A DNA stretch of 64,000 bases from Hyaloperonospora brassicae (GCA_947650285.1 CANTFL010000170.1:17031-81030); one strand, 5' to 3'. Numbered from the stretch's first letter, positions 27,330-40,093 are shown. The notes: generated by a model not told the origin, from the sequence alone. Numbers and translations are program-made.

Positions 27330-28990
27330 CGCGGCAATTATTGCGGTCCACTCGGGCAGGCTCCACAATATCCACGCAAAGCTTCCAAATCCGCCATGTT
27401 ATGCCGTCTTCGACGAACCGTCGAAAGACATGACGATTCACTAAGTTCTGACGAGACTCGTGCATAATAAAGTTCAGGATCGAGGCAGACTACTGTTTCA
27501 TGAGTAGGGCATGGGGCAATGTTGGCTAGTGATTTGTCGAGACAGACTGTCGACGTGATGTACGCCTGTAGTAGCTGTAGAATATCGACATTGCGCTCGC
27601 CGACTCTTTTGATTTTCAAATAATAGGGTGAAAGCAATACGGCGAAGCTGAATGCACGTCGATACAACGATTTGGACGTGAAGGCCCACTCCAATGTTGA
27701 GTATCTCGTATAGACGTGAATCGGTTTACCCACAATCATTTATGCGTAATCTTGATTAGTACTAATAATGCTAGCACCTCGCGCTCGGCTAGGTGGTAGT
27801 TCTCCTCATTCTCTTTCAACACTCACCCGCAAAATCGCACCGGATTTGATTTGTGGTCGTGGCATTGCATTATAGTGCTACCCAGTGCCCAGTCGTTTAC
27901 GAAGATCATCACGTGAACATCTAGACTTTGATCAACTGACGGAGGATAGGTTTCTTTGACGTTTGATTGCTTAAGAAGCTAAAATATTTACGAGCTATCG
28001 TAAGAGCTGGTGACCTCCGGAAATCGTCGTCCTTCAGTTCATAGAGAACCGCTCCATAAATAAATATTTTTTGAATGAACATGCTGTAGTTATAGAAAGC
28101 TCCTAAGATGTAGCATGCCCTTCTGCGACGTCGGAAAGGGGATCTCAGCGATAGCTGCCAGCTTCTATGGATCATCTGCAATACCTTGCGCGTTTACGTT
28201 ATGGGAGAGGAAGTCAACTCGCGGTCGAACAAAGATGCTCTTAGCAAACTCACGCTTTTCGGACAATCTGTGAATCGTTCTAACAATTGATTAAGTGTTG
28301 CTAAGCAGTCATCAAAACTCCGTCCACCAAAACAAAAATCGTCGACGAACGATCGACGCTTGAACACCGGTGAAAGTGTCGATTTGTCGGGTTCTCCTGT
28401 TAAGAACATGTTGTTCTATTAGTCGTTTACCATTCGTTGTACTGCATCGGGCCCTGTGTTGTTGTAGCAAACTGCTTTAAACTTAGTGACGGTGTGTGTA
28501 GGTCGGACTCACGATGGCACTCCTGATGCAACCATCGTATGTCTATTCGCTGCTTCTATTTCCACATTTATAATCTTTTCCGAGAACTTACTCCATCCTC
28601 GTTTAGGTTGAACGTAGCGCCAGAAGGCATTGTCAATTAATCGCTGATAGATCATCGGAGCGTTCTTTAATCCAAATGGCATCCACAACCATTCCAAGTG
28701 CCCCATAGAACACACAAAGGCAAAAAAGTATATCGATCTCTATGTTTTCATGATCGCTTAAAACCCACTAGCAGCGTCAAGAGAGTAAAACCATTGATAG
28801 CCTATAATACCGTCAGCAGATCGTCCACCAAAGGCATTGCGTATTCCATGTCTACCATTACCGCATAAACCACCTTATAGTCAATACACAATCGTATGTC
28901 CACGCCATTCTTCTTGGATACAATTATAACCGGTGAGGCCCACGGACTCTGTGAGAACGCAATGAGTCCTGCCGTCAATAATCCTATCAT
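27330..28990 (-). pseudogene. Gypsy B reverse transcriptase and RNase H
   Basis: The RT start reads GLIAFSQSPWASPVIIVSKK and DIRLCIDYK (28.99-28.88 kb). The palm region has LEWLWMPFGLKNAPMIYQRL (about 28.7 kb), the catalytic SFVDDFCFGGRSFDDCL (about 28.35 kb), and then a relic connection/RNase H region to about 27.3 kb (HVYTRYSTLEWAFTSKSLYR). Frames change at least three times. Relationship to Ty3/gypsy RT is clear from the MPFGL-NAP and VDD blocks. Confidence 0.8.
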
Positions 28991-29200
28991 TAATATGTTT
29001 AGTTTTGTCAGCTACAGGAGTGGTACACGCTGAGCCCGTTATTGAATAGGACCGTGTTCGTTTACGTCAATATCGCAAAATACTCCGTACGCTGGAGGTG
29101 ATAATGCGTTCCCACTCAAAATCATGATATGTTCATGTTTCTGCATAACGTCGGCCAACTTGGCTTGTTGCTCCTCATCATAAGCTGATGATATCACGTT

Positions 29201-29686
29201 CTATCCATCGTAGTCTAATTTTGTTAATGTCAGCTCCGTGAGGTTCGGCAAAAAGGCGAGCTCACGAGCGTAATCCACCATGGTGTCTTCGCTGGAATCA
29301 TGCTCTAAAGCAGGACGGTCTAGCAGCGCAGTAGATGTCTTTATCTCAGGTGGGTCCATGCTTGACTCTTCCAGGACGCACAAGAACCATTCGTCCAGTT
29401 CGTCGACGGAATTATTCTCCCTACTACGTGACGATGAAGGTAATGCAGATGATTCGATATCTCGATCTAATGTTGTATCTGGATCACCCAACCTATAATC
29501 GAGGCGGCGGAATGGCTTATTTACCAATAGCGTATTCTCTCCTAACTCCGTGCACGCTGTCCTGGCCGCCGCTGAATGACAAGATATCTTGTTGATGCTT
29601 CCGTCGCAATTCGTGACATGCTTGGCCAGATTTTGATGATTATTAGCAGCTTGGCCGCTACTTCTGTTCAATTCACTCCCCGCCAA
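29201..29686 (-). pseudogene. Gypsy B protease-RT linker segment
   Basis: A 161-codon minus-strand frame between protease and RT: acidic and Ser-rich (SSALPSSSRSRENNSVDELD, EWFLCVLEESSMDPPEIKTS, MVDYARELAFLPNLTELTLT). It resembles the variable pol N-terminal linker of oomycete gypsy elements. No catalytic motif. Confidence 0.5.
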
Positions 29687-30234
29687 TTCTTTGGGAGCAC
29701 CTTAATCTTTCCGTCTTACACCGTCTGTACCATTCCAGTTTCGTTCTTCCTTGTCGATCGTACACTTTGTATCCATAGTAGCTTCATCTCGACGAAGATT
29801 TGCACGCGGTAGGGTGTATATCGGCCGCTACACTGCTGGTGGTTGTCGGGTAACTATTCCTCATACAAACGCTTCTCCTTCTGCAACAATTCTTTGTCTA
29901 AGACATGTTCGTATGCTAACACTTGCCGATCTCTGTACTTTAAAGAATTCACGCGTACGTATCCTTTATCTCGTGGTAACGTACCGCGTCGCATCCACAC
30001 TACGATCGCGAAATGTGTTGGACATGTCGTTACCCGTGGTGCAAGATTGGTTAAACTGACTGTCGTCGCTTTGACTTTCCTGTCGTGTATGATTGTACGT
30101 AGTAGTGAGGGTGATCGACGAAATTAAGGCTCGTGTGTGGATCCAAATGGTTGTTGACGCTGAGGGTTGTACACCTCAGACCCTTGTTGATCGATATTTA
30201 TGGTATCTCTGGGTTCTCCTGTGACCTCTCTTCC

Positions 30235-30640
30235 TCACTCCTGCCCGTCGATTGCTTTCGCGGACTTGAAGGGTGGCATATCTCGTTCATCGGGTAATTT
30301 GGCCGTCGAATTGAAGAGATATAGACGGAATCTAGCTGGTATCATGAAGTCTGTTCCGAGTATTGGGTCTACCTCCGCGTGATGTGGCATTATCCATACT
30401 TCAAATTTAAAGACCAACTTACACCCTAGTGTTAGCTTGACCGTAACCCGTGACAGCGTGATTAATTTTGACTTCCCTATCCCTCGTACGTCAATCTGCT
30501 TGTCTGTACTCATTCGACCTCGGAGCTTAATTTTTCGAGCGAACGACTCACTTATCGCTGAGATGTTTGCTCCTGTGTCAAGCAGTATCTAATTTCCGTT
30601 GATCATTCACTGCCCCCATTACAAAAGATCTTATCCATAT
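30235..30640 (-). pseudogene. Gypsy B aspartic protease
   Basis: The minus frame reads ILLDTGANISAISESFARK, the D-T-G-A active site, then DVRGIGKSK and PILGTDFMIPARFRL, the conserved [IL]-L-G-x-D-F block. Well preserved over about 110 codons. Lies between gag and RT as expected. Confidence 0.85.
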
Positions 30641-30999
30641 TCTCCGGTCAAACTTTCTTGACGACCACCATAGTAGTCTATCTCCTTGTAAAAACTTCAG
30701 TGGCTTCTCTGATTCCATCTGTCGCCGAGAGTCGGGTGATGCGTCCATCTGAGCCATCGCTCTTTCACCATCGACTTTTTTGTCAGTAGTGGGCAACTCC
30801 GGTGGATTTCCACCGGATATATCCTTCCACTCGCTTCATTACCGGGCCTGCTTGAGTCTCCAACAAAAGCGAACACGTAGTTTGCGTCGAGTTCTGTTTC
30901 CACTGACTGTAGTGGCCTGTTGTTTTCCGACCCAGTAAAAGTCGGCGAGCCTCCTAGTATAAATGGCCTGGAAAGTAGATGTGTTGGAAATCCTCGGGC

Positions 31000-33051
31000 A
31001 CACTTGTTCTATCGGTCAATGACCTAACGAATTTTGTGTGTCGCTCGAAATCAGTGAGCAGTTCACACCTACCAACGTCATGCACTTGTTTGCAAAATTT
31101 GCAACGGCGTCTGCAAAATTGAGCGTCGTGTCCTGCTGCACCACAGGGACCCCATGGTCTGCGTTATCTCGAGTTATCTTGTTGATGACGCTGGATGGAT
31201 TGGTCACGTGGATCAGATCGTACCTCATGGTCCGCTGGTACACCCGCTCGACCCGTAAAGTTAGGCCCAGATCATACTCGCTCACCGCATTCTACAGTTT
31301 ACGTCGCCCTATTCACCTCTCTGTCCACCTCCATGTAATCGGCGTTGGGGTCCGACTCGTAGTCGTTCGTGTCGTCGTGATCGCTTTCTTCGTCTTGCAA
31401 CTCGTACCGATCCGCGCATTTTTAAGTATCAATTCTGCTACTGCGGATCGCAAATCGTTCGTAATTGTCGATGCGAGGGCAATACGACGGCTATCACCGT
31501 ACTCGTATCGCTCTGTTCGTCCTTCGGGCCGAGTTTGTCTGTTTATGCTGACGAGTCGGTTTTCTTCATGTACCTCTCGGTGATCGAAGCGGTGATCATC
31601 ACGTCTGTTATCACAATCGGCTTTCTGCTCGACGCGGACTGTCGTTCCTACTGCCTCTGCGGCGAGTGGTTTGGGACTCGTATCTGTGCGGATCGGACAG
31701 TAGTTTGCTGCTCATTCTTTCACGTTGCTTCTTGCGCTTTTTTCATAGCAATTGGTGACTGACGATCTGTTGTACTCCATGTGTAACACCCAGTCGTTGC
31801 GGATCGACGAAATCCATCAGGTCATCGTCTCCACAATTCAGCAAGAAGTGCTCCACATGATATTTCGACTCGGCTCCACCCTTCTCGTATTGAAACAACG
31901 CTGCTCGTTCATATCCATTCAAGCGGAGGAGGAAATCGCACACATGTTCCGATTCCTGGCGCTTCGCTGAGTAATATCTGGACCTGGTCGACTGATCGAA
32001 GTGCGAGAAGTAGTACTCTCAAAACGATTTACTGAGCAGCGTCCATGTTCTCTGCGTTTTCTTCAACAACTGTCGGTACCAACTCTTGGCAGCCTTCCCC
32101 ATACTCAACGAAATGGCTCACACCAGTCGTTCTAAGGTTTGCACGTTACTTTACCTCGTTGGTGAACGCCTTGATCGACTCGAGAGCTTCGTCTGATCGG
32201 TATCGTCTTTCTTCGAACTTAGCAATATTCTCCAACGAGGCATGCGTCCGTATCCGAGTACTTGTCCTCGTTTACTTACAGATCCTTCAGTGCTCAGACG
32301 ACGATTGCAGTAGTTTGTCGAATGACTTCCATGTTGTTGTCTAGTCAAATCGTCGTCGTCATCTTCGTCATCGTCGTCGTCGTCGTCGTCGTAGGGTCCT
32401 CGTCCATCTTTTCCTCTCGCGTGCGAACTCTCCCTTCTCGTCGGAGGGAAAGACCTTGGCGTCTCCATGTAGACGCCCTCCATGTAAGGCGATCTTACCA
32501 CTCGAGAGTATGCCTCCGGTTTAGTTTCACCTTCCTCACCTCCTTAAGCGTTCGTTCACTTTGGCTCATAACTCGCTGGTAAAGGTGCCGTAATACAGAG
32601 GCTGCATCTTAATGCTGACGCTCGGAATCGCATCAATACCGAATGCATCTCTGAGCTTGGCTCTCCATTCCTTCATCTCTTTGTCCACCACCCGCGGATT
32701 AAATACTTTATCAGCCAGTTTGGGATCCTGCGACGCTTTGCACTGATATCCTGTCGTTTGAAAGAGGTAGGTCGTGTACGCCGAGAGTGTCTACATGCTC
32801 GAAACGGTGCAGGTCATGTTCAACATGGTGCTGAGTTCCCACCATTTCGCTTTAGTAGATCGTTCAATGTCGAAATGCTTGATCCACCTGCTCTTCTTCA
32901 TCTGTTCAACCATTCGATGAAGGATCTGGTTCACCTGAGGAGTAGCGATTCTCTTCGGGGCCCTGAAGACGGCCGATTGAAGCTCTGCTACCCACAACCT
33001 CAGCTCGTCGTCATCTCCCTGTCCCCGTTCAGCTTGCACTAAGTCTCTCAC
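31000..33051 (-). pseudogene. Gypsy B gag
   Basis: Minus-strand fragments. The N-terminal helical part is DDELRLWVAELQSAVFRAPK and QVNQILHRMVEQMKKSRW (33.05-32.79 kb), followed by ARGKDGRGPYDDDDDD, where a GTC/ATC microsatellite at 32343-32398 encodes poly-Asp. A double zinc knuckle lies at about 31.13-31.05 kb: GPCGAAGHDAQFC (first Cys replaced by Trp) and CKFCKQVHDVGRC, then ELLTDFERHTKFVRS. This double-knuckle pattern is one I associate with abundant oomycete gypsy gags. Several frameshifts. Confidence 0.75.
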
Positions 33052-33443
33052 CGCTTTTCCATGCTTCCCCTTGCATCGCCTGTACGCGACTCACATGTCC
33101 CGCTTGTAGAACTCAATTTTCTTCATCTTCTACGAGTACTTCCTCATTGTCGTTTGCGTCACTACCATCTTGGTCTTCCTCCACATGGTTACCTTCTTTA
33201 AACTCGTCAATCCCAGGTTCTCGTTTAACTTCCACCTTCACTTTGGTGTCGTTATTTATCGACTTGGTCGTTTCAGCACGCGACGATCTTCCAGCAGACG
33301 CTGATATCCCTTCGCTCGCTAGTTACGAATGGGTGACCAATTTGCTCGTAGTTGGTTGCTTGTCACCTGCTAAACAATTGCACACCCTTAAAATTCAGGT
33401 GGCGGCACCAGTTGTAGCATAGTTGTCAGTTAAATTTATCGTA

Positions 33444-34409
33444 TAACAGCCTCAACGTACAAACACAACAATCGCCGAGCTAAGTCGGCGCATCGGGCCG
33501 GTACCTTTGGGTAAATTGGTCCGTTTTTGCCCCTTCAGGTTCAGTTGCGGCTTTCGCCTAACCGATTCCTTACAACCACTCCTCAAGAGGCCTGCCTGAG
33601 CTCAGCATCCTCGAAATCTCTCTCTTCCTGTGACTTCACACCAACGGGTGGAAACCGACGCTCACGCGTTTTAAAAGGTCACCGGGCGCAGTGTACGCCC
33701 GACTAGAAGAATTACGGTGCCCTCGACTGAGGCATACCGGCTTGTCGTTCGACAAGGCTTTCAGCGGCGCCGTCTATCGAGTCAACAGCTTGTCACTTGA
33801 CAAGACTCACAACGGTCCATTCACTAGATTTACCGGCTCGTCGGCGACGAGACTTATTCTTTCGCTAGTAGCGAGCGCTGCCCAACACGGGCCTTCCTAA
33901 ACTCTTGGCGCTACCAGCCGATACCTCTACAAGCTATGCTTATCGACGTTCGACGGCAGGCATAATCTATCCCACGCAGGGACTTACCTTAAGTGTACGC
34001 GTGTCTTGGACTCAGAAAATTCTGCACTGCATTGATTTATCTCTTTTCCTAGAGATGAACCGTTGAGTGGTTCTCTGCTCTACTCCTCTTCCCATATACG
34101 TAAACTAAGTGTAATGAATCTTCGTCGATCTTCTCGCACTCTGCCCTACGCTCCATCGTCAGCGACTTTGAGTTCGACGACCATGTCTTCGACGACCTCC
34201 AGTTCGACGACCTCGACTTTGATGACATTACTTTTGACGACCTTTCGTTCGACGATCTCGACTTCGATAACCTTGACTTCGACGACCTCGAGCTTGACGA
34301 ACTTTCATTTGACGACCTCTAAGTCGACGAACTTGACTTCGACGACCTCCAGTTCGACGACCTCGGCTTCTACGAGATTGCTGGTCTTTGCCACTAAATC
34401 CATACATCA
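33444..34409 (-). repeat. Gypsy B 5' terminal repeat (about 0.97 kb)
   Basis: Direct repeat of 14952-16189, nearly identical outside the tandem array, which is shorter here (about 34160-34370). In minus orientation it starts TGATGTATGG, comparable with TGCGATATAAGG in the other copy. Confidence 0.75.
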
Positions 34410-35136
34410 AATCTCGGTGGAGACGTTCTAAAGCGACTTGGTGCTCTTCGAGGCAATGTGTAATCGCTATCTAACACTGTTTGTCGACGTGCTCAACTTG
34501 CTATTGAAGTGCTCGTGCTCGTGCGCGTTCATATAATACTGCGTTCGTCGCAGTCACTTCAGTAGTTCTTCTTCTAATATATGTTGTAAAGTAGGTACGC
34601 AGGTTGGCAAGGTCTTCCATCAGCTTAAAACGTTTTTCGACAAATTGTGTCGCTGTCTCTTGAAGTGTATTTCGCTGATTGCGGACTGTTGTGAATACGT
34701 TGTGAACAGTTTGAAGAAGATGGTGTAGCTCCTGATTGTGATGTGTGAGTAAGCCGACCTGTGATGGGGTCGCAGTGACGATCGTTGACGCGGCATCTTC
34801 TCCAAAGACTGCCATATGATCGGCTGACGAGGCTTTTACTTCAAGTGGAAAGGTCGCAATCATGGAGCTTGCCTCAATGACAGCATTTGTTGCGTCCATC
34901 ATCAGCTGTTGTAGTTTGGGGACATATGCGAGCTCAACTTCATGTAGTAGACGCGCTTGGGCCATCATCAGGAATGCTGCTTCAGTCAATGCTATCGGGG
35001 CTGCCAGAGCGAGTCAATTGTCTTTGGATCTCCTTGATGTGGTGCTCATGAAAAAAGTCTTTGATGAGGAAGGGCTAAATCGTGCGAGACGGCTCTCTGG
35101 CATGAGTGCGTCATCGTCACCGACCAGCCGGTCCAT
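34410..35136 (-). pseudogene. Copia A gag, N-terminal part
   Basis: The minus frame starts at the ATG complementary to 35134-35136 (MDRLVGDDDALMPES), passes one TGA, and continues as LTEAAFLMMAQARLLHEVEL, MMDATNAVIEASSMIATF and LEDLANLRTYFTTYIRRRT-like helical sequence to about 34.41 kb. Coding of the same coiled-coil character resumes at 14951 beyond Gypsy B. I assign it to gag by position next to a copia-type primer site; the domain itself is not a clear match. Confidence 0.55.
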
Positions 35137-35169
35137 GACTTCATTTTCCTTTTAGCTCTGGGAAAAGGT

Positions 35170-35184
35170 CTTGGGCTCAGAACC
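35170..35184 (-). other. Copia A primer binding site, half-tRNA type
   Basis: cttgggctcagaacc differs by one base from the Copia B primer site and sits at the inner end of the Copia A 5' LTR, with a few extra bases between. Confidence 0.55.
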
Positions 35185-35187
35185 AGT

Positions 35188-35384
35188 TGGAAGAGGACTC
35201 TGGTAAGGAAAACGTGTATTATTCCCGTGATAAATTATCCCAGAATGAGTTAAGTATTGTGTGTGCTTCTGTTAATATGCATGCAGGGGTACATGAAGCT
35301 CGTTAAGGCGTCATGAATAACTCAAGGAACGATCTGAGGATCTGGGGCCATGGTAGTAGTCCCACTTTGTGAGTTGAAGTTCCA
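35188..35384 (-). repeat. Copia A 5' LTR (197 bp)
   Basis: Bounded by TGGAA…TTCCA inverted ends. The inner end abuts the primer site. The outer 31 bp match the 3' LTR end at 1787-1817. Confidence 0.6.
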
Positions 35385-35990
35385 ACATCGAGCAAATCAT
35401 CTTTCACAAGCAACGCCATCTTTTGTATCGTCGTAATAACCAGCCGATGAGGACGTAGCTGCTGTTCATGTTTCCGGCTCTGTTGTTGTCTCTTATATTG
35501 CGTAGTCGATGCATCGAGCACTGCAGACAAGTAGTCGATACTCAAAGCTCGACATACATCAGACACTCCGTTTGGATGCATATAATACTTCCTACTACTT
35601 GGCGCGGCCACGGCATGAACAGGGGTGTGTTGCGGTTCTACTTGCTGCTGATAACTAGGCTCAGAGAAATGCCTCCAACGCGCATGGACGCCTGCATGAT
35701 AGTGTCCAGAACGTGCGTTGCTAGAACCGTCTGGTGCGATCGATGGGCTTGTTGCGTTTGAAGCGCTTGGGGGAGCTCGGGGTCGATGCAGGTGCCGAAC
35801 GAATTCATTGTGTCGTGTGCGTGGGTTTGTAGTAGTAACAGACCTTTCCCTTGGACCAATAGACACGCACTGCCCCATGCGGAGGCACCTGCAACGACAT
35901 CATCTGGCGAAAAGGACCGTTTGAATTGACAAAAGCGCCATATGTGGTGTAGTCGAGTCTGGATCTGGTGTGTGAAAAAGATACTATATA
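35385..35990 (-). pseudogene. Relic of a dispersed gene or repeat into which Copia A inserted
   Basis: The minus strand is homologous over about 430 bp to the plus strand at 63568-64000. At protein level the best conserved frame is PSIAPDGSSNARSGHYHAGV and, near the N-terminal side in another phase, HIWRFCQFKRSFSPDDVVAG. Frames change between conserved blocks, so both copies look non-functional, or the homology spans an intron. The sequence is cut at 35384 by the Copia A LTR. Family not recognised; the paired Cys (C-x-x-C-like context in the other copy, CRFCRLKR) is too little to name a zinc finger. Confidence 0.45.
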
Positions 35991-37465
35991 TGTTTTCTTG
36001 TGGATAATTACCGCAGCGTGTATTATCTACAAGACAGATAATATAGCCCTCAAACGCACAAAGTTAGATGACAAGATAGACGATAGATATACACGTCGTG
36101 ACAAGGTAATTCCGGGTCTCGTATACTAGACCAAAGCCTAGGATATGAACGAGCACGATCACAACTCTTTCACACAAAACTTCATTTGCTCTCAGCATGC
36201 GATGGTGGATCAATAGAATCTTTCCATATGATTATAGCCAATCCACGATCCTTCATTTTGCAGTTTTAGCAAATCGGACTATTAGGGGTAGATCAAATTT
36301 ATTTCGACATCATTTCGACATATTTTGTCGGAAGACAGTCATTTTTTGTTTGATTTCAATACAAATGCCTAGTGAAAGGCACACCATGTTGCATATTGTG
36401 GAAGATTCCGACAAACTCGGTACCTCTGCACTTTATTACCTGTTAAACTTAATTTAATTATGTTGTTTCTATATACCACTGCAAAGTAATCTCCACATTA
36501 AAGCTAATAATAAGGTCATGTTGGAGTATATCTACGCAGTATACAAATGAATGGCCATCTTTGCATGAAAGCGAATATAACCGTTATAAACGCTCGTACA
36601 CTTTAAGAACAAGACAGCACAGAAACATGAGCATGCAGTCGTACGTGACAGGCAACACTAATTCGGCCATGTCTACAGCACAAAACAACATTTTATAATA
36701 TTTTTGTCAAAGTCCCTCACATCAAAACAGCTAAATACGTCTGTCCTCGATGATCCATCCAGTACGCGATTCGTCGCGGTAATGGAGAAGTTTGCCATGC
36801 TTCTCGCTTTCATCAAGGGCACTAATCGACAATTACACTTAAAACGCTAAACTCTTTTTTTAGAGTCAAGTAACGAAGTGGTAGCTGTTTTTTTTGCTTT
36901 ACAAGGATAAATTGTGAACGACTTACTACTCGAAATGGCGCGCACTCTGGAGTGACACTTCATGACAAGAGTGAGAGGATTTAAAAATAATTCTGCAATA
37001 TATACGTAAGGTGAGATTTTATTACATAAGTAGCATATGTACTTGATTGCCAGGATATCAACGGACTACCAGGACGCTGTACTTGTGTGCATAACGCGGA
37101 ACGCCTTCGACTGGGCGTCTGATATGATGCTTTTCCTAAGCAAGTTCTGTTCGTTATATTAAAAAACGTTTAACACATGCAGCAATCTCAATGAAAAAGC
37201 TTTGAACAAGAAAGTTGTGGCGTCCAAGTCATTCCTTGCAGCTAGAGCTAATTTAGACCTATATTAACTAAATCACAAGGCATATTGCACATTGTAAAAG
37301 ACAACAAATGAACCCCTTATTGCGATTTATGTATATAGCAAGGATGAGCAGGCTGCTATCTATGTTAAGTGCATCTAATACCATCGTCAGCAATTTATTT
37401 GGTCAGTATGCGTCTATAAGTAAAAGATGAGCGGCAAAATTTACTAATGATATATTGTCTTTGAA
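35991..37465. other. AT-rich stretch without recognisable genes
   Basis: Only short chance frames. I see no transposon motifs or repeats here. Confidence 0.6.
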
Positions 37466-37529
37466 CTAGCGTCTTTCAATATCTTTATTTATAGTACAGA
37501 TCGCACAATAGCGGAAGATAAAAAATGGA

Positions 37530-37830
37530 ATAATGTCAACAGCACTAGCATCAGCGTTAACAACATTAGTATCAGTGTCAGTGTCAGTGTCAACAGCATC
37601 AGCATCAACATCATCAGAAATATCTACAATAACATTAGCGCTAGCATCAGCGTCAAATGCATCAGCATCAGCATCAGCATCACCGCCAACAGTGACAACA
37701 TCAGCGTCAACAGCGTCAGTGTCAACAACATCAACAGCATCAGCGATATCTACAATAACATCAACAGTAACAACAACATTATCAGCAGCAACAGAAACAA
37801 CAGGGTCGGCAAGAAAAACGTCAGACTCCA
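37530..37830. repeat. Imperfect TCAGCA/ACA trinucleotide-hexanucleotide low-complexity tract
   Basis: About 300 bp of TCA-GCA, GTCAGT and ACAACATCA units. The plus strand gives a Ser/Thr/Ala frame, the minus strand an Asp/Ala/Val frame (DADADADAF) preceded by a hydrophobic N-terminus. Coding is unlikely because both frames follow directly from the repeat. Confidence 0.75.
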
Positions 37831-37912
37831 CACGAGATAGAAAAACATAGAGTAACAATAACACCGAATTGCACATGATATAGATAACGGCAACAATAAC
37901 GTCAGTCTGCAC

Positions 37913-39675
37913 CTTTCAACACTTCGACTATCGCTTAATGCACCTGCTGGACGGCCACTTGTACTTTTTTCGTCACTGAGTGTTAATTAACAGACGTTAC
38001 GATATTGACGCATGCTGTAATTGACGTATGGAATGAATTCACCACACGTACATGCCTGATAATTAGTCTTGTACGTACGAAATATACCATCAGACCGTTT
38101 GACATACCTCTTAGTCGCATCTCGTTGTCCCAGCCGTCAATAGATACTACATAAAGAGCTGTGTCTTTTTCAGTATTACGTCTCTTCCTGTAGCACTGTT
38201 CAGCGTGTATTAACTTGATCTTTTCGCACGGCCTATTGTGATCGCCAACACATGTCAAAATCAAATACATTGAATGGGCATATAGAGTCCAATTTTTATA
38301 GCTTCCCTTGGTGTAAATCCATCGTCTTAAAAGACAGTATCAAATTGTCGGAATTTTTGTCGGAATAAAAAAGTGTCTGAATCTTTATGGTATGTATGGT
38401 CATAAAAAGCTCTAGCCAACCCCTCGCCTGATCTCTCTTCGACTCTATAACACCTAGCATTCAGTCTAGGGCCAGCACACTTCAGTCGAATCATTTATTA
38501 GCTTGTATTACCCAAGGCCGGACATGAGGATAACCCTATCTTGTCAAATAAGTATTCGTGTGGAATGCTGGATAACTAATTTCAATCGAATAGTTGAATG
38601 TACGGTGTATTAGGGGTGAGCCTATCCTATCATTTTTAGGGTTACTGGTGTGTCGAGTGACCCTATTCAGTCATATAATATAATCCGAACTATGTAATAT
38701 ATCCTGAACCATTAAATTGCTGCGCAATTTGCGGTGTACTCTTTCCGCGAGCATTGTCGTTATAGCTGCCACTTCGTCTTTGCCGTCGAGATTGCAACAA
38801 TCTCACTTTGCCTATCAGCTGACTAACGATGAGCATTAAGTCCGACGTCTTCACAATCGTAGCTTGGGCCGTTGTAAGGTCATTCACGGAAAGGACATTT
38901 GGCATTGATCCTCCCAGCTGCCAGTGGAAGGACGAAAAAGAAGATTTTGATCAACCAATTATTACGTCTATCGTCACAAGGGGGCAAGTCTTTCTTTTAT
39001 CAATGTTGCGTGGAGTATTACAATTATTCAAGTTGGTCTTGCAAAATTGATGGCTAGCTCTTATATACCACGGTAGAGTAAGATTAATTGCATAGCGAAG
39101 ACGCTATTGTCTTTCGTTTGTAAAATTTGGCCGCAAGTCTATTTTTCAACAGGGGAAACGATTTTCGATCGCATGGCTAAGTTAAATACAGATAATTAGG
39201 GTATCTGCTCACAAAAGATGTAATATTTCGTCGCTTTCTCATCCTTCAACTTTCGCTCTTGTGAGCCAGTCGTTTTTCTATGCATATTTATCGGCGTCGC
39301 TTCAAGTCCATTATTTCTATTGGTCTGGTATGTGTTATGCCGTATAAATTCTGCTCAAAGATTTTCTACAGGTTTGTCAGCAATTCTGTTGTATCTCGAA
39401 GAACTGACAAAAAAGTCAAATGGATTAAAATGGCTCATTAAAAGAAAAATGAAAAAATATCTGTGATGAATTGCTTATCAGAAATGATGGACCCGGAGGC
39501 CAGCGCACAAGAAGAACAACGGTTCTTATCTCAGGGAAAAGGTGACAAGGAATAAGGGGTCACGAAGGCGACGAGACATTTAGAGGAGAGGACTTACACC
39601 ACCTACTGAAGAGAAATTATCGCCAGAAGTACCGGTTAAATGGTACTGAAAGGGGTTGACCACGGTTTCTCATCT
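37913..39675. other. AT-rich stretch without recognisable genes
   Basis: Short frames only (for example 37983-38270 minus, 38829-39050 plus). None has a motif I recognise. Confidence 0.55.
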
Positions 39676-39960
39676 TAAAATCCAGTCCTCTAAGGTGGAC
39701 CTCGGATCCATCAAGGTGACCTTCGCTCCCTTAAGGAAAAACTCGGGTATCTCAACGTGAACCTTGCTCCCTCAAGGTGGGCCTCAATCCATCAAGATGG
39801 ACTCGGTCTCTCAAAGTGAACATTGGGTCCCTCAAGGTGAACCTCGGGTATCTCAAGGTGGACCTCGGGTATCTCAAATTAAACCTCGGTCCCTTAATGT
39901 AGAACTCGGTTCCTAAAGGTGTATTTGGTCCCTTAAGATGGAAGCCGGGTATCTCGATTT
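39676..39960. repeat. Minisatellite with 23-25 bp degenerate unit
   Basis: About a dozen units built on CTCAAGGTGGACCTCGGGTAT with variable linkers. Diverged, so not recent. Confidence 0.8.
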
Positions 39961-40093
39961 TTAGCTACTCCTGTCCAGTCAAATCAGGAACCAGGACAGG
40001 AGGTAAGGTTATATTATTGAAGTAAAGGATAGGAAGTAACTTACAACTCCATCTACGATCTACTTGGCACGTCTTCGTCTTATATGAAAGAAC

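Larger units (their letters stand above)
14952..34409 (-). mobile_element. Gypsy B: old Ty3/gypsy element with long LTR-like ends, disrupted by Copia B
   Basis: Minus-strand order from right to left: long terminal repeat (33444-34409), gag (33.05-31.0 kb), protease (30.6-30.2 kb), RT (29.0-27.9 kb), RNase H (27.7-27.3 kb), integrase (26.4-25.4 kb), a plus-strand (antisense) ORF region (24.8-21.3 kb), Copia B, then the other long terminal repeat (14952-16189). The direct repeats start in minus orientation with TG. No clean target duplication is visible (aattc versus aatct beside the ends), in line with age. It is inserted in the Copia A gag. Confidence 0.75.
1631..35384 (-). mobile_element. 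Copia A: old, decayed Ty1/copia element split by nested Gypsy A and Gypsy B
   Basis: Copia-type domains on the minus strand are found in order when the two gypsy insertions are skipped: LTR and PBS near 35.17-35.38 kb, gag 35.14-34.41 kb and 14.95-13.4 kb, protease 13.26-12.83 kb, integrase about 12.8-11.9 kb, RT 11.2-10.6 kb, RNase H 10.5-10.3 kb and 2.32-1.94 kb, pol end (ADILTKPLG) and a purine-rich tract near 1.82-1.83 kb, then an LTR-like end. The coding frames hold many stops and frameshifts. A possible 5-bp target duplication, acatc, lies at 1626-1630 and 35385-35389; the left copy is separated from the LTR-like TGTAGAAG by two bases, so the left boundary is tentative. Confidence 0.7.

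Noticed and set aside
37466..37912. 148-codon frame with hydrophobic start and Asp/Ala repeats, resembling a secreted acidic protein
   Set aside because: The body is a translated low-complexity repeat and the start is AT-rich chance sequence.
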